A stretch of DNA of 64,000 nt, taken from contig OZ037885.1 in NCBI GenBank assembly GCA_964035575.1, positions 930,001-994,000 on the forward strand, written 5' to 3'. The position numbers and the translations under genes were made by a program. This DNA is from Rhynchopus sp. YZ270_cl-10 (Eukaryota > Euglenozoa > Diplonemea > Diplonemida > Diplonemidae). Within the stretch, counting starts at the first letter, position 1, and each line of letters opens with the position of its first letter. A model generated the notes under the pieces. It saw only the letters and a program-made list of their open reading frames with translations. It did not search any database and was not told where the DNA came from. Below are positions 51,989 through 61,924 of this stretch, piece after piece.

Positions 51989-54160
51989 GGGGAATAGTCA
52001 GTTATGCCCTACCCTTTTTTTGAAATGGTCAGAGATACCCGAAAATAAGTTCAGATATTGGTCAGAGATACCCGAAAATAAGTTCAGATATTGGTCAGAG
52101 ATGCCCCATTTTCAAAAATAGGGCATAACTGACCAATATCTGAACTTATTATCGGGTATTTCGGGTATCTCTGACCATTTCTCAACTTATTTTCGGGCAT
52201 GTCTGACCATATCGCCAACTTTTTTCGGGTACCCCAAAAAAGTTGGTTTTCGGGTATACCCAGATACCCAGGTACCCAGGTACCCAGGTCCAGGTCCAGG
52301 TGCCCAGGAACAGGAAAAAAGTCGTGAAAGAGCAACCACAGCTCCACATGACAAACACAAAAGTGTCCAGTCACGTGGGGCATTCATGCACTGAGGAGAT
52401 AATGTTCCAACAATTTACAAGAAAGATTACTTAACCTACTGCTGGAAATTGCCAGGTCGTAGTAACACACAAAGTGTGCCTCCGTTCGGGAAGACCGGAT
52501 ATTCTAGAGACCAGAAAGGCCTCAAGAATATCTTCCGGTAGTCAAGGTAGAACCGAGTGAACGGCCCAAGACCCCCGTGGAGAAGTTAAATGTTGTAATG
52601 CTATCAGGTAGAAACTGCGACCACTGTCTTACCCTCCTCAATGCATGGTGGTTGATGTCTTCCACAACAAATTTCCTGTACCCAGGTACCCAGGTTCCCA
52701 GACCCACGCAGTACCACGTCGCAGTACTACGCAAAATTTACCACCAGACCCTGTCTTCGTGCACCTGAAGTACAACGCCGCAGACAGGCCAAACATGCGT
52801 TGGACTCAGAGGAATGCCCGCTGTGCAGGTATCATGAGAACCAACTCCCAGCAACAAGGGGCGCCTTTTGGCGGGCGTTGTTGAGGGTGTTTGGGGTGCA
52901 AAGTTTTCCACAATTTTGATGCGCGGGTACAGAAGTGTTATCTTGTTCTTTCATCTCTAGGAATGTAAATGTCAATCGCGTTTAACTACCACTGGGGCTT
53001 GTTCAGTGAACCCACGAGGGGTCGAAGGGGGTTGGTTATCCCGTATCTATCAAAGGTTGTGTCGACCAGGCGAAACCACTATGTTACGCTGTACGTTGTT
53101 AAATCCGAAGAAATAACACTTTAGCAGCCGCAGGAAGTTTGCTAAAAAGAGTGCCTCACGCTACACAAACCACCACCCGCGATTGACTTAGATGTTATAA
53201 CAAAGAGAATTCAGAACAAAACAACACCCTGCCCCATATACACACTAAATTGTCATGCTTCGAGAGCATGCCTGGGCCAAAATTACTTGACAAAAAAGGC
53301 AACAAGACCACCCACAAGGAGTGTGAAATGTGCACTGGTTTTCTGGGGGAACAAGCAATATTTTCTTGTGCCTCGTCCTCCGTAAGCAGAGGACAGACTT
53401 TCCGGAAGGTTTCCAAAGTCGAATTTCTTGCACTAGCTATGCTCCCTGGGTTAATGGCTATAGCAGTGACTGACAAAGTGTTCCCACCCCCAGGTCTTCG
53501 TCCACAAACAAATCTAGAATAGATTGATTTGGGTGAAGCCTTGTATTTTGAGTTGTTGAATGTCGGAGAGCGGCGCTCATCGTAAATCACGGATGCAGTT
53601 CAGATTTCACGATCCTGTGATGAGTGTAAATGTGGGGTGTGATTAAGTATGGTGTACAAACGCAGTAGTCGGGAAGGGTGGGGTTAATGAAAAAAGTGGT
53701 AATAACTATGTATTTCCGCGAAATAAGGTAGCCTTTTTTCACGCTACAGAGAGTTTCCTGCTGCACTAATGGTTCCCAAGCGAAGCGAGGGACCATGTAT
53801 AAGGGTTTGCGGGTTTGCGGGTATTTACCCCCACTAAAAGTAACTGTGTGTGGGGTAGAGGGGTGAAAATCATACCATGCTGCTTCAATACTGTCTCTGC
53901 TGTCGCATTCCCTCATGGTGGGTCACTCACCCACTGGGCAAAAAATCAAAGGGGGTACCCCCAAATAAGTGGGTACCCCAAATAAGTTCAGAGATACCCG
54001 AAAAAAGTTCAGATATACCCGAAAATAAGTTCAAATACCCGAAAATAAGTTCAGATATAGTCAGTTATGCCCTATTTCTGGTTTTCGGGTATATCTGAAC
54101 TTATTTTCGGGTATCTCTGACCATTTCAAAAAAAGGGTAGGGTATAACTGACTATTCCCC
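51989..54160. mobile_element. Large TIR element with foldback ends
   Basis: Ends share at least 70 bp of inverted sequence starting GGGGAATAGTCAGTTAT, including GAAATGGTCAGAGATACCCG. Each end is itself a hairpin made of GATACCCGAAAATAAGTTCA units (51989-52200 and 53960-54160). CCAGGTACCCAGG repeats occur at 52255-52305 and 52676-52702. The 1.6-kb interior has balanced composition and several short open segments on both strands but no motif I can identify; it may be a broken transposase region. T runs flank both sides, so a target duplication cannot be read. Confidence 0.7.
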
Positions 54161-54900
54161 TTTTTTTTTTTTTTTTTTTTTTTCCAAAATTCCTGAAAAC
54201 CAGATCATGATCACGATCTGGGAAAAAGCTTGCAGAGTATCAAAAAAAAAAAAAAAAAAAAAAAAAAAAACACAGTGGAGATTGCACAACTGTGGCAACA
54301 CAACCGAGGCAACTACACTACTCCAACAATTTATCAAAAAAAGAAATTTGTTTCTTTTACTTTAAGAACCCCTCCCATTATTACTATTTTTCTTTGCACT
54401 TTTTCCACCTCTTTTTCTCTCTCATATTTTCTTTTTTTGCGTGCGGGACACTCACCCCCCCACCCGGGCCGCCTTTTTATTGAGGTGCAGTCTACATAAC
54501 CGCATAAGAACAAAGATACGCTTTCTTGGGTTTGTGTTTTTTTTTTCTTCTTCTTGAAAGATGTGTGCGTCCTTTATCACCTAACATCTTTCTCTCTCTC
54601 TCTCTCTTATATTAAAACCCTCTGGTTGTCGGTCCAATTAGAGTTAATTCGAGCATACTATGCATACGGGACGAGTCGTGCAGACTCATCCTGGGTTTTG
54701 TCTGAGCCCAGGCTGAGTTATATTTACCGGACTGAGTCGAGGCTGAGTGAGTCAGTCCAGACCCAGCCTGGGACTCAGTCTGGAGTATTTATTTATTCGG
54801 GAGTTATTTTTTTCTGCCCGATTTCGGGCCTCATGCATAGTGTTAGAATAGTAGTAGTTCGATTACTGAGAGCACTGTTAGAGTTTTCGAAACAATAATA
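54161..54900. other. Spacer with a foldback of CTGAGTC palindromes
   Basis: Contains a TACACTACTCCAACAA dispersed repeat (54270-54345) and, at about 54650-54850, an inverted repeat with ends ACTATGCAT/ATGCATAGT. Its inside is built from short CTGAGTC/GACTCAG and CCCAGGCTGAG pieces. No gene. Confidence 0.5.
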
Positions 54901-55031
54901 CCACCCGATTTTTACTTCGTGTATCGGTGCGTTTTGGCGCGGACAGGTCACGTCCAGGCGCGTCGTCAGCCCTATGCAGTCCTATACGGTCCTATACCCG
55001 CCTATACACGGGGTAAAAAAAAATCAGGTGG
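54901..55031. mobile_element. 131-bp MITE sharing ends with the 14522-15364 element
   Basis: Starts CCACCCGATTTTTAC and ends AAAAAAAAATCAGGTGG, with CGTGTAT/ATACACG inside both ends. TA lies on each side. It is a short relative of the 843-bp element at 14522. Confidence 0.75.
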
Positions 55032-56850
55032 TATATCACTCTAATAACTCTTTAACCCCCGAACACTTTACAATAGGTTAGGTACCTATGGTGGGCTCGG
55101 GTTGACTCTATCACAGTGTTGCTGCTTATAAGGAGGGGGGGTTCTTGTTTTGACAAACTCCAGCGGATTATGAAATGGTTTTTTTTTTCCCTTTGTGCGA
55201 ATTTAATAGTGAGGGGGGATGATTCATTAAAACGGTCTTTTCATAGGGGTATGATTTTGGGCCTATTTTCAAAATCAGGTGTTACGCAGGGAAAGACTGG
55301 ATACAAAAAACTCCGAGTGTCCACGCAATTAAACGTTGTGGGCAAAAAAGTATAAAATCCTGAGAGGGTTCGTTTTTTTTTTTTTCTTCTTTTACTCTTA
55401 CTCTCTCTTTCGTTCTCTCCTTCCCACCCCCCCCCTACCTTTTCTTTCAAAAAAAGCCTTCTCGCGTTACGCATTATTTTTTTCTTCAGAATCACTCGCA
55501 CTAATGAGAAGTTGCAAGAAGCCCCGTTCTTTATTTAAAAAAAAAAATATGAAAGGTGACTAAGCACAGAGAGAGGCTGAGGTTCATCTCAAAATTTTCT
55601 TCTTTTTATGAAATAATTCATTTCTATTAAAATCAAGCATGAACAATAAATGTCAGGGAACACTAAAACAAAACAGGTAATAAAAAATTCAAGAACCATT
55701 TTTTTCAAAGATGGCTAGGTGCGAACAGCTGACCCAAAACAATCCCCCCCCCCCTTTTTTTGGACCCGGTGCCTGCGTACACAGAGACGCTTGCACTGCA
55801 GCTATCATTTCTTTTAGCTTTTCTAGTCTTTGATTGGAACGTATGAAAAATTTGTTATATTTTGAGAAAAAGAGGGAGATATGAACACGTTCCCACGTGT
55901 CCAGATTCTTTTTATTATGTTCCAGAATGCAAGCCACGAAATGGATGTTTAGGAGGGCCTCCACCCACGGTGCACCGGTCATCCCAAAGTACACTGTCGG
56001 TCATATTTCTTTTGTGGTTTGTTAGCGTATTGGTTGTAGCAAAGCACTTCCTTCCCCTTTTAGGCGCTGCTTTTTTGTTGGTGGTGCCAGTTTTCGCTGC
56101 AATCCAAAAAAAAAAGGGGGGGCTAGTGAATGAGTGACGCGCATTTCAATGACTTTTAGCGAAAAAAATTCATCACGCCAAAGAAAGCCTTTGTCTCTAT
56201 GGTTGAAAGCAAAACTATGAGAGAAGTGTGAAAGAGAGAGGCTTAGGTGTTTTCCCTTAGCCTCTCCCCTAGCCAAAACTTGTTTTCCTCCCAGCCTTAT
56301 TATTTTTAGGTTTTAACACAAGGTGCAAAAGACTGCATGATTCTTTCTGCAAAACCCAGCACACCCCCCCTCATTCCCATCCTCAGCCCAGCAATTCTTT
56401 ACATTTAACCCCATAAATCCTTTCGTTGAAAAGACCCAAATAAAAGACCCCCCCCAAAAAATTATGTTCCTTCACAAAAAACAAAACATCCCATAAACCC
56501 ACTGCCCCTCATCCCTTTTTTTTAGTGATTCGAATGCACAACCCCAACCCACACACCCCGGATTAGATTCATCTTCAAAAGGGGGAAACAAAACAACGAA
56601 CTAGATGAGCAAGAGTGAGAGATAGGGGGGTCCGTTTTTTCGATGCATGTACCCCTATCCGAGATAGGTGATACAATACATCGTTGAGCAAGAGTGAGAG
56701 AGAGAGCGAGAGCGGGTGCGGGAGCGAGAGCATCCCCACAACCAATCTTAGGATAAAGTTTGGCTTTTTTTTTTTTTGTTTTATATTCAGACTACGATGT
56801 GTTAGTGCGAGAGGTACTTTCACGTTTCCCCCCCCCCTTTTTTTTTCAAT

Positions 56851-56920
56851 GATGCTTTCGGAAATCGGTCTACGACCTGTCAGATAGACCTGTCAATATC
56901 GGCCCCTGCCGGAGCACCAT
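56851..56920. repeat. Second copy of the 28869 MITE-like repeat
   Basis: GATGCTTTCGGAAATCGGTC ... CCTGTCAATATCGGCCCC ... GGAGCACCATTCA, matching 28868-28938 with a few substitutions and small indels. Confidence 0.7.
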
Positions 56921-59243
56921 TCACGTTTTCTTTTTTTTTTTTAAACCTCTTTGTCTCTTTTTGACATTATACTTGCGATATACCAACTACGAAGAAGGAA
57001 AAAAAGGGGGAGGGGAGGGGAGGCAAATGCAGAGCACTGATAGCAACAAACACAACAAAAAGAGAAAAAAAAACTGCGTCTTTGCCTCAAGAAACCGTTC
57101 TGCCTCCTTTTAAATATTTGTCATAGACCTTTTTCACAGATTATTATTATAACTATTGTACAGAAAATTTGTTACTTTTTTTTGTTTTATTTTTTAAAAA
57201 CCCTCCCGTCCTCCCCGTGTGGTGCCTTTTGCGCCTCACGATTTTTTTTTATTGTCATTCACGCCATTGTGCTTCTTTTAAAGATACTGTGCGACAACGA
57301 ATATGATAAGGTGACTAAGCACGAGAGGCTTAGGATCATCTTATAAACTTTTCTTTAAAGTGGTTAAGCTATGAGGTTTAGAACAATCTTAGAAAAAAAG
57401 CCTTTTTTTTTTTTTTGACCTCGGGTTTTCCCATCAATACACAATATCTGAGCAAACAAATCAAAAGGGTTGTGGATAAATCACAAAGGGTGGTGGTTAT
57501 TTCACATTCTCGAAGTATTGTTTCAAAAAAAAACAAAACAAAACAAAAAATTAAAATAATAAACAGTCAATTAAAAAAAAAACAAAGCACAATGGTGATG
57601 GACACTTAGATTTTTAGATACTCTCTCCCCCCTCCCTAATACTCTCTACTCCCATTCCTATTTCCTCATTTCACTCCCAAAAAAAATATTTTTGGATCCC
57701 CTCCCAGACACAGCAACCACAACCATAACCACAACCCCTTTTTTTCTCTCTCTCTCTTCCCTCCTTCTACCTTTTATCTTATTTTATTTTTTTTGAAGAA
57801 TTTTTTAGAACAGTGTAGTTGTTGCCACCTCCTGGGGTAAAATACAACCCGAGTATTGTATTTTACGAACAAATGGGGGTATAAATAAATAGGGGTCCCA
57901 GAAAATGCGTGTTGAAAAAAAAGCAGTGAGGGGGTAGTTCCCGAAGAACGGAGGACATTACCAAGCTGTATGCGTGCGTTTTTTTTTGAAAATCAGTTGG
58001 GAAGAGTATTAGTGACTGCTATCCCATGATAGTAGTTTAGGATCAGAACAATTTTTTTTTTTTCCTTTGATCTAAATAGTAACTCGGACTAAGACCCCTT
58101 CTTCCATTCTAGCAAATTTTACTGTCTTTTTTTGGGTACTGTGTTCTTCTGTACCCCTCCTTTTTTAAGAAATTGGGTCTCTTTTTTTAAAAGATGTGTA
58201 TTGAACAGTGAGATGAATTCATCTTACAGCCTTTGCTTTCTTTTGTTCAGGGAATTTGTTAAGGTGTCATTTATTTTTCCCCTTCAGATGTGATTTGCGT
58301 CCCCCTCGGGTTTCCCCCCCTCCCTGTCAGGAGTCCGTACCACCTTCCACTCATATTTTTTTCACTTTTTTTTTTCTTTTTCAAATTTTTTTCAGTGTCA
58401 AAGAAATTGACCAAGAAAGTCCACTACGTATTGGGTTATTTTTATTCATTTTCTTCCCTTGCTACAGTACGCCTCCCGTCAACCGGTGTCCCGGTAAGAC
58501 GTTGTTGCACTTTCCACTTCTCGTTTACCCCTGTTTTTTTCTCCCTCTTTTTTATGGATTTTTTTTAAGTAGAATTTGGGCAGAGTGTAAATAACCCCCG
58601 TTATCCTCATTTCCCTCCCATATTCAAAAAGGAATTTTATCTGATATTTTTTTGGAACAGAACAGCAAGAAGTAGTAAAAACAGAAGACAAATTTAGTGG
58701 GAGCACAACTCCTCGGGAGTGTCTGCACTAATGCAAAAAACCCTAATTTTATTTTATTTTATTTTTAAAATAATGACATTCTGGTCCCACCTCATCCCTC
58801 AGGTTGTGTGTTGCTTGTGTTTGTTCCCTCCGTCTCTCCCCGTGAAACCAATTTCCCCATCACCCCCCGTCAGAAAGCTTCGTTCAGGAAGAAGGATGTC
58901 AGTTGTCACCGAAGGCCCAGAGGTACAGAAAAAAAAACCCCCGCCCCTCCCCCCTCTGCTTTCCATCACACCGTCTCTGTGTGTTTTTTTTTCCCCCCAC
59001 AGACAGATAAAAATGGTTATTAACAAGGCATAGTATTTGCCCCAATAAAACCATGTGTACTTTTCTGTCAACTATTTTTTCCTCAATTCCGAGAAGGGAA
59101 AACAAAATACACAGAAGGTACCCAAAAATCCCGTGTTTCCCCAGGTTTTTTGTCAATTTTTTTTTTAAAAAAGGGGACTATTTTAGACCCCACTTTGTTA
59201 TTCAAAAAGAAAAAAAAGGTCTTTTTTTTTATCACATTTAATA

Positions 59244-59870
59244 TCAGCATTCCCTCCTCTCTTCTCGTCGTTCTTCTGAGCATCCTTCTGGGTCAGAGAT
59301 TTTTTGTCGATAACTCAGATACCTCCTCCTATCGCAGGGAAGGCACGCCCTGAGGATATATTTTTGCATCCAGGAAAGTCGGATGTTGGCAGAAACTCCT
59401 GCGGGAAGGTTTAGGAGATCCATGTATTCTTTGATCTGATATACTCTCATTGTCCCCTTTTGTTGTGAGTACTGTAACTTTATCGTCGCGTGGGTCTCCC
59501 GTCCTGCTGTCTATAAATTCGATATAGTGGAATGCACTGTGCACAGTTTCTTTACCTCTTGGTGTATTGTTTTCCAAAAAGCCGATACGCATTTCCTCAC
59601 TGTAGCACTCCCAAATCAATTCTGGAGATTTTGTAAGATGGGCTAAGATGGGCATATTGCAAGAGTGCTGTTCCAGCTCACTTCATCCGGAGCCATTATG
59701 TGAAGACAGCAAGCTGCCGCCCTGTGTATGTCATCGCGAGGAGCGCAGCCTTTTCCGGTGTTGTTCCTTATGGGGTTTTGTGCAAAGGCAGGTTCCTCGC
59801 AGTTTGTGCGTTCAGCGTGTGTCCACATCGGCCTAATTACCGAGAAGTCAAAGGAACGCATCGTTACCAT
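59244..59870 (-). pseudogene. Degraded coding-like island, unknown family
   Basis: Composition becomes coding-like and three consecutive minus-strand segments in different frames give protein-like text (for example WECYSEEMRIGFLENN and DSRTGDPRDDKVTVL). I do not recognise the family. It looks broken in a few places and could be an old mobile element or a host pseudogene. Confidence 0.35.
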
Positions 59871-60205
59871 TCATGAAAAATTGATAACATATGCGAGATG
59901 TTTTGCCATTCCCACCATCTTCTTTTTTTTGCGTTTTTGGGAGGACGACCCCCGGACGGAAGTCTGAAGCAATTCTTTTCAAAATATTGTGTTGCGGCTA
60001 TTGATCATGATTTTTTTTGTTGTGTGATCTGCTGGGTTGAGGAAGCGTTCCAACTTTTCAATATCTCCCCCATTTTTCTATTCGCGATTTTTTTCCCACC
60101 CCCGTTTTTAGAATCAACGGAGTACATTAAGATTTTGCACGTTCTTTTTTTTTCCCCTATTTTTTTCACAATAACCCCCACAGTACACACACAAAAAATC
60201 TTAAA

Positions 60206-61924
60206 ATGCGGTCTACGTTAAAACGTTCCTTGGGTTTGGGGAGGAGGTGGAGTGGGCAGGTTGCTAATGGAGGGGTGATTGCGAGGACAAGCGCGAGTGG
60301 TGTGGAGACGTTGGAGTCTTTGCGCGCACAGCTGCAGACGTTGAAGGCGGAGAAGCAGGACATTGTGGCGATGGTGGAAGAGGTGAAGACGTCGCGCGAC
60401 CTGCAGGACAGCATCGACTTTGTCGCCAGCAAGGACATCACGCCGCTGAACCTGGCGGACCTTGTGGAGTACTGCCGCCAGGAGGACTACAAGACCCACC
60501 TCTTCCTCCACAGGGAGCTGCCTATCCGCACTGCCATCGCTATCCAGCAGCTCAGCCACCTCCCGCATGGGTTCACCACGATGAGCTCCACGCGGAAGGT
60601 AAAGGAGTGGCTGCTAGAGGAGTTCCAGCTTCTGACTCAGGTATTGATATTTTTTTTTTTTGAGGGTACTGCAATTGGGTTGGGGCAGTGTACCAAAAGG
60701 TACACTGTTTAGGCTTTGTATTTCAAGTCTTTTTGTTATGTGCCTGCACAACCTCTGGTGGAAACCGGGTGTGTCAAAATTTATGTGGTGCGTTTTCATG
60801 CTGTCATTACCCGTTTTTTTTCCCCCCGCTGTGCTACACATTTTTATTATTGTCAATTCCTCAAAATATCCACACCCAACACACCCTCTCCTCCCCCTCA
60901 GGCCGAACGCCCCGACACCCCCGAACGCGAGGAGCGCTTCACCCAACTCCTCCGCAAGGTGCACCGCCGTTATCAAGAGAGCATTGTCACCTTGGGGAAG
61001 GGGTTGTATGAGCTTAAGAAGGACCTGCTCTCGATGAAGGTCAAGGTGAAGGACAAGAAAAGCGAGTGGGCGAAGATCAACGACCTAATCGTCCAGGAGT
61101 ACCCCGAGCTGCAGGAAGCCCTGGATATGTACTATGCCGGGCGCATTGCGGCGGGGTTCCTCATCAGACAGCACATTAGCATGGCCTCTGCGAAGAAGCG
61201 ACCACCACGGAAGGGGGCAGAAAACTTCATCGGATTGGTCTGCAGTAAGACAGACATCTACAAAGTCTGCCGCGCCGCAATCGAAGAGGCAGAAGGCATT
61301 TGCCAGGACCAATACGGCTGCCACCCCGAAATCATCCTCCGCCGGCAAAGCACCGGAGAACCCACCCTCATCCCGCACATCCCAGCCCACCTCCATTACA
61401 TCCTTTTCGAACTCCTCAAAAACTCTCTCCGCGCAACTGTCGAAACCCACGGAATGGAAGGACACCGCTACAACTGCAATGAAACACCCCCCGTAGAGGT
61501 AACCGTATGCGACAGTGAAGGTTTAGAAGATGTTTCCGTCAAAATTTCTGACCAAGGAGCCGGAATTCCAAGAGAAGCAATGGAAAAGGTGATGTCCTAC
61601 ATGTACACTACGGCGAAGGTGTCTCAATTTGAGTTAATGGATTCCGACAACACAGCCGCGCATGCGCACAAGAAAACACCGCTTGCGGGGTTCGGATATG
61701 GTCTGCCCATCAGTAGGCTTTATGCACAGCATTTTGATGGAGATCTCCGTCTTGTGTCGATGGAGGGGCACGGTACAGATGCGTATCTGCACCTAGGAAG
61801 AAGCCTTAAGTCTACCTTCGAAACGTCGCTCCGCAATAAACGGATTGAAGAAAGTAAGAGCCAAAGAAAAATTCTGACCTCCCTCGACGAGCCGTACACG
61901 AGACAGCTTGGAGTGGGGTATTAA
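60206..61924 (+). CDS. Mitochondrial pyruvate dehydrogenase kinase-type protein
   Basis: Exons 60206-60640 and 60902-61924 join to 485 residues. The family phosphorylates and switches off the E1 subunit of pyruvate (or branched-chain keto acid) dehydrogenase in the mitochondrial matrix. The N terminus MRSTLKRSLGLGRRWSG is Arg-rich like a mitochondrial presequence. Residues 35-75 look coiled-coil and make the N terminus longer than in animal PDKs. The regulatory helical domain spans about 75-260. The GHKL ATPase domain has the N box with Glu315 and Asn319 (ELLKNSLRA), the G1 box SDQGAG (Asp362, Gly364, Gly366), GFGYGLP at 408-414 and GTDAYLHL at 436-443. GYGLPISRLYA with TDAYLHL is nearer to PDK than BCKDK, but I cannot separate them surely. 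Acceptor CCCACAG (AG at 60182-60183) lies 22 nt before the ATG. Confidence 0.88.
60641..60901 (+). other. Intron of the PDK-type gene
   Basis: 261 nt, GTATTG donor, CTCCCCCTCAG acceptor, phase 0. It contains a class III motif: GGTACACTGTTTAGGC then TTTGTATTTCAAGTC and T-rich text (60690-60735). Confidence 0.85.

Larger units (their letters stand above)
55032..60205. other. Long T-rich spacer with dispersed repeats
   Basis: No supported gene over 5 kb. It holds class I motifs (55554-55590, 57309-57350, 57361-57400), class II-like (55769-55810), class III-like (about 55968-56015), a class IV-like motif (58203-58245), a second copy of the 28869 MITE-like sequence (56851-56920), a hairpin GTAAAATACAA/TTGTATTTTAC (about 57837-57868) and CTACACTA-type repeats. 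The part 59240-59870 is less T-rich (separate entry). Confidence 0.5.

Noticed and set aside
54554-54898. 114-codon + strand frame
   Set aside because: It runs through a foldback built of CTGAGTC palindromes and is not protein-like.
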